Origin: Mycolicibacterium hassiacum DSM 44199
Lineage (GTDB): Bacteria; Actinomycetota; Actinomycetes; Mycobacteriales; Mycobacteriaceae
DNA length: 64,000 nt
NCBI RefSeq assembly: GCF_900603025.1
Contig: NZ_LR026975.1
Location: forward strand, 3,224,001 to 3,288,000
Direction: 5' to 3'
Shown here: piece by piece, positions 7,472 through 15,282 of the stretch
Position numbering within the stretch: the first letter of the stretch is position 1
How the letters are laid out: each line of letters starts with the position of its first letter
Notes under the pieces: generated by a model
What the model was told of the DNA's origin: nothing
Seen by the model: the letters and a program-made list of their open reading frames with translations, nothing else
The model's database searches: none
Position numbers and translations under genes: made by a program

Positions 7472-8078
7472 TGGCGAGCAGGGAGCGCAGCATCGCGGTC
7501 GCGGTGGCGACCGCCGACTCCCGGCCCCGCCCGGAGCCGTCCATATAGGCGATGAACCAGAGCGCCTCGAGCATGGCCTCCACGGCCAGCCCCTGCGCGA
7601 CGGCGTCGCCGAACGAACGGCCACGCAGGCGGTCGATCTGCCGGCCGATCCGGGTCGCCCAGCGTCGCTGTGCCTTCCAACCGGATTGCTGCAGCTCGGG
7701 ATCGGCGAACGCGGCCTGTCGCCACACCGTGGCGAACACCCCGAAATCGTCGAAATAGGAGAAGAGTTCCGCCACCCAGGACGCCAGGTCGCGGTCGTCA
7801 GGGCGACCCGGCAACGCCTCGAGAGCCTCGAGCACGCGGTCCAGCCGCTCGACCGAACGATCGGCGACGGCCAGGAAGGCGTCCTGTTTGGACGCGAAGT
7901 AGACGTAGAAGGTGGGTCGTGACACCCCGGCCCGCTTGGCGATCTGTTCGACCCGGGTGCTGGCGTAACCGAACTCCTGGAAGGCCAGCCGGGCTCCGTC
8001 GATGATCTGCTCGCGGGTGCGGTCCGTCTTGGCACCGGCCGCCCACGGCGGCGTGCGTTCGCGCGGCTTCATCGCCAT
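7464..8078 (-). CDS. TetR family transcriptional regulator
   Basis: A 204-residue TetR-type repressor. The DNA-binding domain reads TREQIIDGARLAFQEFGYAS, then VEQIAKRAGVSRPTFYVYFA, then SKQDAFLAVAD, a canonical helix-turn-helix with SRPTFYVYF as the recognition helix. The tail is helical with several tryptophans and aromatic residues that could line a hydrophobic effector pocket. It lies 56 bases upstream of the Rieske gene on the same strand and its stop codon overlaps a palindrome, so it may control that promoter. Confidence 0.92.
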   Translation of the reverse strand: MAMKPRERTPPWAAGAKTDRTREQIIDGARLAFQEFGYASTRVEQIAKRAGVSRPTFYVYFASKQDAFLAVADRSVERLDRVLEALEALPGRPDDRDLASWVAELFSYFDDFGVFATVWRQAAFADPELQQSGWKAQRRWATRIGRQIDRLRGRSFGDAVAQGLAVEAMLEALWFIAYMDGSGRGRESAVATATAMLRSLLANT

Positions 8079-8110
8079 GAGTGAAGCACATACCGCCCCG
8101 ATTTCACCCC

Positions 8111-8170
8111 GCGAGCAGTCGCGAACTCCCCCAAATCAGCCCGCATCCGGGGGTTTTTGTGTCTGCTCGC
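8111..8170. repeat. Hairpin-forming intergenic repeat, copy 2 (terminator-like)
   Basis: Arms GCGAGCAGTCGCGA and TGTGTCTGCTCGC enclose CCCCCAAA and GGGGG, with about 17 of 22 positions pairing. The outer GCGAGCAG and inner CCCCCAAA match the copy at 4103-4162. It lies 22 bases after the stop of the TetR gene at 8192 (minus strand), where a terminator is expected. Confidence 0.7.
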
Positions 8171-8191
8171 CGGAAAGAATCCGGAAAAAGA

Positions 8192-8794
8192 TCAGGCCGC
8201 GCCGAGGCCGCGCAGGACGAAGCCCATCAGCTGCTCGACGTCCTCCTCCACCGTCCCGGTCGACTTCTGGTGGAACCGGTCGAGCAGCGCCGCTTCGACG
8301 GCGGCGCAGATCGTGCGGGCGTCGGCCTCCGGGGTGCACCGGGTGAACACCCCCTCGGCCTTGCCACGGTGCAGGATCGCCGCGATCGAGGCCTGATCGG
8401 CGGCGGTGACGAGCTCGAGCTCACGCTCGTATCCGGGCGTGCGCCGCATCTCCTCGGAGTAGAAGACCGCCATCCGCTTGCGTTTGCGCGGATGCGATGC
8501 CACCTCGAGCAGGTGGGTCATCCATGCGCGCAGCGCCTCGACCGGCGTCTCGGCCCGGGCGACCACTTCACGCAGCTGGGCCTGCACCGCCTCCCGGTCC
8601 CGGCGGAACATCTCCAGCAACAGGTCGTGCTTGGTGCTGAAGTTGCGGTAGAACGCCCGGGTACCCACCCCGGCCTCGTCGAGGATCTCGGTGATCGACA
8701 CCGACGAGCCCGAATTGCGATCGAAACAGCGGTAGGCGGCATCGATGATGTGCTGCCGCTCCGATGAGCGATCGACCGTCCGAGATTCAGCCAC
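8192..8794 (-). CDS. TetR family transcriptional regulator
   Basis: A 200-residue TetR regulator with the DNA-binding segment ERQHIIDAAYRCFDRNSGSS, then VSITEILDEAGVGTRAFYRN, then FSTKHDLLLEMF. Its start overlaps the stop of the fused CoA-transferase gene by eight bases on the same strand, so the two form one transcription unit. It is the best candidate to bind the paired GAAAAG-type palindromes in the divergent promoter at 11235-11424, which would make it an autoregulated local repressor. Confidence 0.92.
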   Translation of the reverse strand: MAESRTVDRSSERQHIIDAAYRCFDRNSGSSVSITEILDEAGVGTRAFYRNFSTKHDLLLEMFRRDREAVQAQLREVVARAETPVEALRAWMTHLLEVASHPRKRKRMAVFYSEEMRRTPGYERELELVTAADQASIAAILHRGKAEGVFTRCTPEADARTICAAVEAALLDRFHQKSTGTVEEDVEQLMGFVLRGLGAA

Positions 8795-11228
8795 AGTTGA
8801 TCACACCGGCATCCTGCCATTTCGCGATCGTCGCGTCATCGTAGCCGAACTCACGCAGCACCTCCGCGGTGTGCTGCCCGGCCAGACACCCGCCGGGCGC
8901 CCGCACCTCCGAGCGGCTCATTGCCACCAGCGGCGTGAACCTCAGGTGCTCGTCGAAGACCGGGCTGACCGCGGTGACCGCGTACTCGGCCGCCAGCTGC
9001 GGATCGGTCTGGATCAGCCGGGCGGGTGCCCCCTCGTAGAGTTCGACACACCCCACCCCGGCTTCGGTGAGCCGCTTCTCCCAGAACTCGGCCGGTTCCT
9101 TGCGGAACGCCGCCTCGAGACGCTGGGCGAGGTCGGCGTCGTTGGCCGCGCGCCCCTGCGGGGTGCTGAACCGCTCGTCGGCCAGATCGGCGAAATCGCG
9201 CATCGCGGCCACCAGCGACGGCCACTCCTTCGGCTGTGGGGCGGCCAGGAAGACCCGCCCCTCACCCGCGTCGTAGATCCGGTACAGGGCCGACAGCCCG
9301 TTGCCGTCGTGCGCCGGCTCCGGAGCCGCGGGCGCGCCCGGGTAGTCGACCACCCAGTCGGTGAGCGCATGGGTGGCCGTCGCCAGCATCGAGGTGCGCA
9401 GCTCGGTGAGCGGCCGACCCCGGTCGCGGCCGATGAGCGCGGTGAGGATCGCCGAGGCCACCGCCAGCGCCGCCAAGCCGTCCGTCTGCAGCTCCGGTAT
9501 GGTGCCGGCGCTGGTGACCCGCGGCGCCTGATGCATGACCTCATCGAGGTTGGCGGTCGCGCAGGCGGCGTCCGGCGCGTTCGCCAGCGCCACCCCGCCG
9601 GCCGCGCTGATGCTGGGCGCGTACGCCGGCCGGGCGGCGTAGGGGCCGTCGACACCGTAGCCGGGCGCGGAGACGTAGATGAGGTCCGGGTTGATGGCGT
9701 GCAGCGTCGCGGCGTCGATGCCGAGTCGCTGGGCCGCGCCCGCGCGCATGGACTGCAGGACCACATCGGCGGAGGCGACCAGTCGGTGCGCGATCGCCTT
9801 CCCCTCCTCGGTGTGCAGGTCGACCTGGATGCTGTGCTTGCCCTGCATCACCTTGGCGCCGGCCGCCTCCGGGAACTGCAGCAGATTGCGGATGCTGTCG
9901 CCGCCCATCGCCTCGAACTTGATGACGCGCGCGCCGAGATCGGCCAGCACGCTGGTGGCGTAGGGGGCGGCGAACATCTCACCGAACTCCAGGATCGTGA
10001 TGCCGGCCAGTGGTGGCCGGGCGTCACCGCCGGATCCGGCCGCATTCGACGCCGTAATCGAGTCGGACGACCACCCCTCCCCGGACTCGCCCAGCCGCGG
10101 CGCGGCGGCCGGTCGGCGCAGTGGGCCGTCGGGGGTGTGAATCAGCGTCGACGGTTGACGAACCGGCCCGCGAACCGGATCGTCGACGACGGTGGAGCGC
10201 TGATCGTGTTGCAGCTGGGGATGGTCGAGAACCTGTGGGCCGGAACGGAACAGCTCGGCACACAGATCGGGGTTGCCGTCGAAGACCTGCTGCCACTCGG
10301 CGAGCGTGCGCTCACCGACCCTCGCCAGCATGATCGACCAGAACTCCCGGAAGAGCGCGGGATCCTCGAAGTTCGGAAAACCCTTCCACTTCGGGTCGGC
10401 GAGCAGTTCCATCAACCCGAACTCGTTCAGCATGGCCGCGAACAGATGCGGCGACACCTGGGCGAACTGCAGCCAGTACCCGTCCTTGGTGGGGGCGGTC
10501 AGCAACGCGAGCAGCATGGGACTCTGCGGGGTACCGTCATCGGTCCAGGCCTCGACGGTGTTGTAGGCCTCCGGCCACCGGATCCCGACGAGTTCGCCGA
10601 ACCAGTTCCACGCGTCGACGGCGTACACCCCGCGCACCAGGTCGGTGTCGACGACCTGGCCGAGCCCGCTGCGCTCCCGTTCGTGCAGGGCGGCCAGGAT
10701 GCCGTGCACCGCGGCGTGGGCCGCCGCGAAGCTGGCGTAGGGCACGTTCACATATGACGGACGCGGCGGATTCGCCATCCGCCGCACCGCATGGCACAGT
10801 CCCGCCTTGGCGAGCACCAGAGCTTCGTAGCCCTTCAGATCACGCCACGGACCGCCGCGCCCGTACCCGGTGATGTGGGCGATCACCAAGCGGGGGTGGC
10901 GGGCGAGCAGGCTGTCCGAGTCGATGCCCAGACCGACCAGCGCAGCCGGGCTGAAGGTCGTCACCAGCACGTCGGCGTCGGCGAGCAGCCCGTCCAACTC
11001 GGCGCGGGCGGATTCGGCCTTGAGGTCGAGAACCCGGCTGCGCTTTCCCCGCCCGAGCGCCGGCCAGCCGCGCAGGCTGCGCAGCGCGCTACCGCCCGGC
11101 GATTCGACCATCAGCACATCGGCGCCCGCATCCGCCAGGAACTGGGTGCAGTACGCCCCCGGCAGGGTGCTCGACAGATCGACCACGCGCAGGCCGGCAA
11201 GGGGTTCCACGACGGACGACGACGCCAT
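8787..11228 (-). CDS. Fused two-domain CaiB/BaiF (family III) CoA-transferase
   Basis: This 813-residue protein is two family III CoA-transferase units in tandem, about residues 9-370 and 405-813, joined by a Ser/Gly-rich linker. Each half begins with the family signature (LAGLRVVDLSSTLPGAYCTQ; LAGITILEFGEMFAAPYATS). Aligned by eye to formyl-CoA transferase, the second half keeps the catalytic aspartate (LQTDGLAAL, D583), while the first half has serine at that place (PYASFAAAH, S166). One active and one structural half is therefore likely, as in known heteromeric family III enzymes. The expected reaction is transfer of CoA to a carboxylate. ATG at 11228 has GAGGAG five bases upstream; a GTG at 11234 is less likely. 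Confidence 0.88.
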   Translation of the reverse strand: MASSSVVEPLAGLRVVDLSSTLPGAYCTQFLADAGADVLMVESPGGSALRSLRGWPALGRGKRSRVLDLKAESARAELDGLLADADVLVTTFSPAALVGLGIDSDSLLARHPRLVIAHITGYGRGGPWRDLKGYEALVLAKAGLCHAVRRMANPPRPSYVNVPYASFAAAHAAVHGILAALHERERSGLGQVVDTDLVRGVYAVDAWNWFGELVGIRWPEAYNTVEAWTDDGTPQSPMLLALLTAPTKDGYWLQFAQVSPHLFAAMLNEFGLMELLADPKWKGFPNFEDPALFREFWSIMLARVGERTLAEWQQVFDGNPDLCAELFRSGPQVLDHPQLQHDQRSTVVDDPVRGPVRQPSTLIHTPDGPLRRPAAAPRLGESGEGWSSDSITASNAAGSGGDARPPLAGITILEFGEMFAAPYATSVLADLGARVIKFEAMGGDSIRNLLQFPEAAGAKVMQGKHSIQVDLHTEEGKAIAHRLVASADVVLQSMRAGAAQRLGIDAATLHAINPDLIYVSAPGYGVDGPYAARPAYAPSISAAGGVALANAPDAACATANLDEVMHQAPRVTSAGTIPELQTDGLAALAVASAILTALIGRDRGRPLTELRTSMLATATHALTDWVVDYPGAPAAPEPAHDGNGLSALYRIYDAGEGRVFLAAPQPKEWPSLVAAMRDFADLADERFSTPQGRAANDADLAQRLEAAFRKEPAEFWEKRLTEAGVGCVELYEGAPARLIQTDPQLAAEYAVTAVSPVFDEHLRFTPLVAMSRSEVRAPGGCLAGQHTAEVLREFGYDDATIAKWQDAGVINCG

Positions 11229-11239
11229 CAACACTCCTC

Positions 11240-11256
11240 GAAAAGAGATTTTTCAC
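11240..11256. promoter_or_regulatory. Putative operator, copy 1 of GAAAAGwGATTTTTCAC
   Basis: GAAAAGAGATTTTTCAC lies 12 bases upstream of the minus-strand CoA-transferase start. It matches the site at 11384-11400 in 16 of 17 positions. Each copy is close to one of the two divergent starts, as expected for a repressor that controls both. Confidence 0.62.
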
Positions 11257-11349
11257 ACCCGGTCACAGCTAATCGGTCCCTGTGATGTACGTACGCATAG
11301 TAACCGCCTGTCATCCGTTAGTCCACCACGGTTTTCTTGCATCGGAACA

Positions 11350-11379
11350 TTGACAATCCGACCGCCGGATCCCTAGCCT
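11350..11379 (+). promoter_or_regulatory. Putative promoter of the amidohydrolase operon
   Basis: TTGACA at 11350-11355 and TAGCCT at 11374-11379 are separated by 18 bases, a plausible sigma-A-type promoter. It ends just before the palindromic operator at 11384, so a bound repressor would block the start of transcription. Confidence 0.45.
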
Positions 11380-11383
11380 GTCT

Positions 11384-11402
11384 GAAAAGTGATTTTTCAC
11401 TT
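11384..11402. promoter_or_regulatory. Putative operator, copy 2 of GAAAAGwGATTTTTCAC
   Basis: GAAAAGTGATTTTTCACTT contains the perfect palindromic arms AAGTGA and TCACTT around TTTT. It sits between the predicted -10 element and the start codon at 11425, a typical repressor position. Confidence 0.65.
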
Positions 11403-11424
11403 CGTGTCGCGCTGAGAGGACCTC

Positions 11425-12567
11425 ATGACCAAGATCTGGGCCAACTCCGGAGACTCGCACTTCCTGGAGCCCGACGATCTGTGGCAGAAGAATCTGCCGA
11501 AGCGGCTGGCCGAGCTGTGTCCGCGTTCGGAGCCGGACCCCGACGGCGAGTACGAGACCGTCTACGTCGACGGCCAGATCTTCCGCCGGAAACTGCCGAC
11601 AGCGGCTCTCGTCGCGTTCGGCGAGATGAACTCGCGACCGCCCGGCTGTCGCGACGCCAAGGCCCGCCTGGCCGACCTCGACCAGGAGGGAATCTGGGGC
11701 GAGGTGATCTTCCCGTCGCTCGGCATGTGGGCGTCGGCGTTTCGCACCCCGGAGTTGCTCAAGGCGTGCATGCGGGTCAGCAATGAGTGGGCGCTGGACG
11801 AGATCGCCTCGGTGTCACCGCGGTACGTGGTCACCGCACAGGTCTCCACTCTCGACGTGAACGACGCGGTCGAGGAACTGCGGTGGGCCGCGGACAAGGG
11901 TTTCAAGGCCGTGTTCCTGCCGACCACCCCGCATCCGAGCGCACCGGACTGGAACCGCGACGACTGGGAACCGCTGTGGGCGGCCGCCGAGGAGGCCGGC
12001 ATGGTGCTGGCGTTCCACATCGGCACCGATCCGGTGGACCCGGCCAAGAGCAACAGCGTCACCGGCGGAGCGGGCTACGTGTACCGCGGCCCGGGCGGGG
12101 CGGTGCTGAACTACACCGAGACCACGTTCTCCGGCCAGCGGGCCGCGATGAAGATGGTCGCCTCCGGCGCGCTGGACCGGCACCCGAACCTCAAGATGTT
12201 GATCTCCGAGGGCGGTGCGACCTGGGTGCCGTTCCTCGGCGACCGAATGGTCGAGGGGTACCGCCAGCACCACATCGCGGTGCGGCCCAAGCTGTCTCGC
12301 GACCCGAAGGAGATCCTCTACACCCAGGTGTACGCTTCGTTCCAGCACGACCAGACCGCGGTGGCCGCCTTCGAGTACATGGGCTACCGCAACGTCATGT
12401 TCGGCAGCGACTACCCGCACATGGAGGGCACCTTCGGCCACACCCAGGACACGCTCAAGCAACTGTTCGACGGCGTCAGCGACGAGACCCGGCTGCGGAT
12501 CACCCAGGGCGCGTTCTTCGAACTGTTCCCCGATGTGCCTCCGGCGCCGGCCGAGGTGGCCGCCTGA
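11425..12567 (+). CDS. Amidohydrolase family 2 protein
   Basis: A 380-residue metal-dependent hydrolase or decarboxylase of the amidohydrolase-2 (ACMSD-like) group. Family features are the N-terminal SGDSHFLEPDDLW, the mid-protein LAFHIGTDP with a likely metal histidine, the ISEGGATWVPFLGDRM segment and the C-terminal MFGSDYPHMEGTFG with the conserved aspartate. Mycobacterial members are common in steroid- and aromatic-type catabolic clusters, but few have known substrates. It is the first gene of the + operon and has GAGAGGA upstream of its ATG. A paralogue lies at 60812-62026, also beside a thiolase/DUF35 pair. Confidence 0.85.
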   Translation: MTKIWANSGDSHFLEPDDLWQKNLPKRLAELCPRSEPDPDGEYETVYVDGQIFRRKLPTAALVAFGEMNSRPPGCRDAKARLADLDQEGIWGEVIFPSLGMWASAFRTPELLKACMRVSNEWALDEIASVSPRYVVTAQVSTLDVNDAVEELRWAADKGFKAVFLPTTPHPSAPDWNRDDWEPLWAAAEEAGMVLAFHIGTDPVDPAKSNSVTGGAGYVYRGPGGAVLNYTETTFSGQRAAMKMVASGALDRHPNLKMLISEGGATWVPFLGDRMVEGYRQHHIAVRPKLSRDPKEILYTQVYASFQHDQTAVAAFEYMGYRNVMFGSDYPHMEGTFGHTQDTLKQLFDGVSDETRLRITQGAFFELFPDVPPAPAEVAA

Positions 12568-12569
12568 CC

Positions 12570-13769
12570 ATGGCCCACACCTCAGGTCTGCGCGACGTCG
12601 CGATCGTCGGCATCGGGTCCACCCCGTACTACAAGCGCGGCCAGTCGCTTCCGAAGACGGTCACCGAACTGGCCGGTGAGGCGATCCTCGCCGCGTGTGA
12701 GGACGCCGGGTTGTCGGTGCGCGACATCGACGGTTTCGCCTACTACTCGGGCGCCAATGCGGGCTATACCGAGAAGATGGACACCGCCGACTTCATGGAG
12801 ACCCTGGGTATTCCGGAAGTCCGGTTCACCGCGGCCCTGACGTCCGGCGGCGGCGGTTCGGCGGGGGCGATCGGGCTGGCGCGCGCGGCGATCGTGGCCG
12901 GCGACGCGTCGGTCGTTGTCACCGTGATGGCGCTGCAACAGGCCAAACAACGGCTCGGATCGGTGTTCGGCGCGATGGAGCCGGATCCGATCAACTCGTT
13001 TCTGCAACCGTCCGGGCTGTTCGGGCCGGGGCATCTGATGTCGGTGCTGGCGCGCCGGCACATGCACCTCTACGGCACCCGCCGCGAGGCGTTCGCCGAG
13101 ATCGCGATCTCCACGCGGCAGAACGCGCTCAACCGGCCCAAGGCCATCCACCGCACCCCACTCACACTCGACGACTACTTCAACGCCCGGATGATCGCCG
13201 AACCGCTGTGTCTGTACGACTTCTGCCAGGAGACCGACGGCGCGGTCGCGGTGATCACCACGAGCATGGACCGCGCCAAGGACCTGCGCCAGCCGCCGGT
13301 GCCGGTGGTGGCCGCCGCGCACGGCGGGGTCCGCGACTGGGGGCGGGCGTTCGCATGGATGGGCATGCCCGACGAGTACTTCGCCTCCTCGGGCAACAAG
13401 CCGATCGCCGAACGGCTCTACCGTCAGGCCGGCATCTCCGCCGCCGACATCGACGTCGCACTGCTCTACGACCACTTCACCCCGATGGTGCTGATGCAGC
13501 TCGAGGACTACGGGTTCTGCGAGAAGGGCGAGGGCGGGCCGTTCGTCGAATCCGGAGCTATCCGCTACCAGGGCGGATCGATACCGGTCAACACCCACGG
13601 CGGACAGCTGTCGGAGGGCTACATCGTCGGCATGACCCACGTCATGGAAGGAGTCGAGCAGATGCGCGGCACCGCGATCAACCAGGTGCCCGACGCCGAA
13701 CTCGCGTTGGTGACCGGCGGGCCGGCCAGCCTGCCGGTGAGCGGCCTGATCCTGGGACGAGCCGCATGA
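12570..13769 (+). CDS. Thiolase-fold lipid-transfer protein (Ltp2-like), no nucleophilic Cys
   Basis: A 399-residue member of the thiolase superfamily, of the lipid-transfer protein type (VAIVGIGSTPYYKRGQSLPK). At the place of the thiolase nucleophile (usually N-A-C-A-S-G) it has LTSGGGGSAGA, so there is no catalytic cysteine. The C-terminal block NTHGGQLSEGYIVGMTHVME is kept. In steroid catabolism such cysteine-free proteins (Ltp2) pair with a DUF35 protein to act as retro-aldolases on side-chain hydroxyacyl-CoA. The adjacent DUF35 gene overlaps by four bases (ATGA), which supports that reading. The aldolase role is inference. Confidence 0.85.
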   Translation: MAHTSGLRDVAIVGIGSTPYYKRGQSLPKTVTELAGEAILAACEDAGLSVRDIDGFAYYSGANAGYTEKMDTADFMETLGIPEVRFTAALTSGGGGSAGAIGLARAAIVAGDASVVVTVMALQQAKQRLGSVFGAMEPDPINSFLQPSGLFGPGHLMSVLARRHMHLYGTRREAFAEIAISTRQNALNRPKAIHRTPLTLDDYFNARMIAEPLCLYDFCQETDGAVAVITTSMDRAKDLRQPPVPVVAAAHGGVRDWGRAFAWMGMPDEYFASSGNKPIAERLYRQAGISAADIDVALLYDHFTPMVLMQLEDYGFCEKGEGGPFVESGAIRYQGGSIPVNTHGGQLSEGYIVGMTHVMEGVEQMRGTAINQVPDAELALVTGGPASLPVSGLILGRAA

Positions 13770-14206
13770 GCACCACCAGCCAGGCGAGCGGCCTGGCCAC
13801 CACGCTGCCCGCCGAGCACATCCGCATCGCGGTCAACCGGCACACCGAGCCGTTCTGGCAGGCGGCCAAAGAGCGCCGGCTGGTCGCCCCGAAGTGCAGC
13901 GACTGCGGCACCTTCCGGCTGCCGCCCACCCCGTTCTGCCCCAACTGCCAGTCGAAAGCCGTTACCTGGGTCGACCTTTCCGGCGAGGCCACCGTCTACA
14001 GCTTCGCGGTGATCCACGGCATCCCCGGCCTGCCCGACCTGACCGTGGTGCCGGTGGTGGTGGATCTGCCCGATGCCCCGGGGGCGCGACTGGTCAGCAA
14101 CGTCATCGACATCGCTCCGGCCGACGTGCGGATCGGCATGCGGTTGCGGGTCGACTTCCGCCCCATCGCCGACGGCTGGATGCTGCCGGTGTTCCGAGCG
14201 GCGTAG
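13766..14206 (+). CDS. DUF35 OB-fold protein with zinc ribbon
   Basis: This 146-residue protein has the two-part DUF35 architecture: a rubredoxin-like zinc ribbon (CSDCGTFRLPPTPFCPNC, about residues 44-61, all four cysteines present) and an OB fold (VYSFAVIHGIPGL to the C terminus). DUF35 proteins bind acyl-CoA and act as obligate partners of thiolase-fold enzymes. ATG at 13766 overlaps the thiolase stop by four bases, so the two are translationally coupled and probably form a complex. Confidence 0.9.
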   Translation: MSTTSQASGLATTLPAEHIRIAVNRHTEPFWQAAKERRLVAPKCSDCGTFRLPPTPFCPNCQSKAVTWVDLSGEATVYSFAVIHGIPGLPDLTVVPVVVDLPDAPGARLVSNVIDIAPADVRIGMRLRVDFRPIADGWMLPVFRAA

Positions 14207-14216
14207 GCCCGAACCC

Positions 14217-14429
14217 ATGACCGACTACGACAACTCGCTGCACGAGAAGCCCACGGACTTCCTCGCCGGTATCGCCAACACCGGCGGTGCCTGCGACGGG
14301 CAGATGGTGTTGCCCGACAACGGCCGTTACCGCGCTTCATGCACCTGCGGTGGGTGGAGCGTCGAGGTCGACGACCCGATCGAGGGATTACGACTGGCCC
14401 GCATCCACACCGGGAGTTCACCAACCTGA
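14217..14429 (+). CDS. Small conserved-looking protein with Cys motif, 70 aa
   Basis: This short gene (ATG 14217) lies between DUF35 and SDR genes with 10- and 14-base gaps, clearly inside the operon. The protein contains GACDGQMVLPDNGRYRASC and CTCGGWSVEVDD, so three cysteines could bind a metal or form a disulfide. No known domain is recognised. Position and codon use argue that it is real. It may be a small accessory subunit of the thiolase/DUF35 complex or of an oxidoreductase, but no function can be assigned. Confidence 0.65.
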   Translation: MTDYDNSLHEKPTDFLAGIANTGGACDGQMVLPDNGRYRASCTCGGWSVEVDDPIEGLRLARIHTGSSPT

Positions 14430-14443
14430 CGAAGGAGTCACGA

Positions 14444-15265
14444 GTGGGAAATCTGGACGGCAAGGTCGCTTTCATCACCGGAGCCGCGCGCGGCCAGGGG
14501 CGGGCCCACGCGGTTCGGCTCGCGCGCGACGGGGCCGACATCATCGCGCTGGACATCTGCGCGGACATCGACAGCATGGACTACCCGAACGCCACCCCGG
14601 CGGATCTCGAGGAGACGGTCAAACTCGTCGAGGATCAGGGACGGCGGATCGTGGCCCGGCAGGCCGATGTTCGCGACGCCGACGCCGTCGACGCGGTGAT
14701 GCGCGAGGGGGTGGACCGCTTCGGCCGGCTGGACATCGTGGTGGCCAATGCCGGCATCGTGCGGCTGAGCCCGGACGACGACGCGGACCGTCGGCAGATC
14801 TTCCGCGACATCGTCGACGTCAACCTCGTCGGGGTGTGGAACACCGGGGAGGCCGCCATCCCCCACCTCATCGCGGGCGGTCGCGGCGGATCCATCGTCA
14901 TCACCAGCTCGAGCGCCGGTCTGAAGGGCACCGGCACCGACCGCGCCGGCGGACAGGCCTATGCGGCCGCCAAGCGGGGGCTGGTCGGTCTGATGCAGGT
15001 GTGGGCGAACTATCTCGGCCCCTACTCGATTCGGGTCAACACCATCCATCCGACCGGGGTCGCCAGCGGTATGACGATGAACGAAGCGATGGCGAAGATG
15101 TTCGAACGAAACGATCCGGCGCTGTCGTCGATGCAGAACCTGCTGCCGATCGAGATCCTGCAGCCCGAGGACATCGCCGAAGCCGTCGCCTGGCTGGTCT
15201 CCGACGCGGGCCGGTTCATCACCGGCACCACCTGGGCCCTCGACGCCGGATTCTCGGTGCGATAG
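14444..15265 (+). CDS. SDR, mycofactocin-coupled type
   Basis: A 273-residue SDR with GTG start at 14444 after GAAGGAG. It has FITGAARGQGRAHAVRLARD, the long loop with ALDICADIDSMDYPNA, VANAG and the active-site pair in GGQAYAAAKRG, with serine in ITSSSAG. The GARGQGRxHAV motif and the extra loop before the tyrosine are hallmarks of the SDR subfamily that holds non-exchangeable NAD and passes electrons to mycofactocin. It probably oxidises a secondary alcohol or hydroxyacyl intermediate made by neighbouring enzymes. The mycofactocin genes themselves are not in this window. Confidence 0.88.
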   Translation: MGNLDGKVAFITGAARGQGRAHAVRLARDGADIIALDICADIDSMDYPNATPADLEETVKLVEDQGRRIVARQADVRDADAVDAVMREGVDRFGRLDIVVANAGIVRLSPDDDADRRQIFRDIVDVNLVGVWNTGEAAIPHLIAGGRGGSIVITSSSAGLKGTGTDRAGGQAYAAAKRGLVGLMQVWANYLGPYSIRVNTIHPTGVASGMTMNEAMAKMFERNDPALSSMQNLLPIEILQPEDIAEAVAWLVSDAGRFITGTTWALDAGFSVR

Positions 15266-15282
15266 CAGAAGGGAGAACCCCC

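Noticed and set aside
8745..10757. 670-codon + frame opposite the fused CoA-transferase
   Set aside because: It is an arginine/glycine-rich antisense shadow of a clearly real gene, with no domain and no ribosome binding site.
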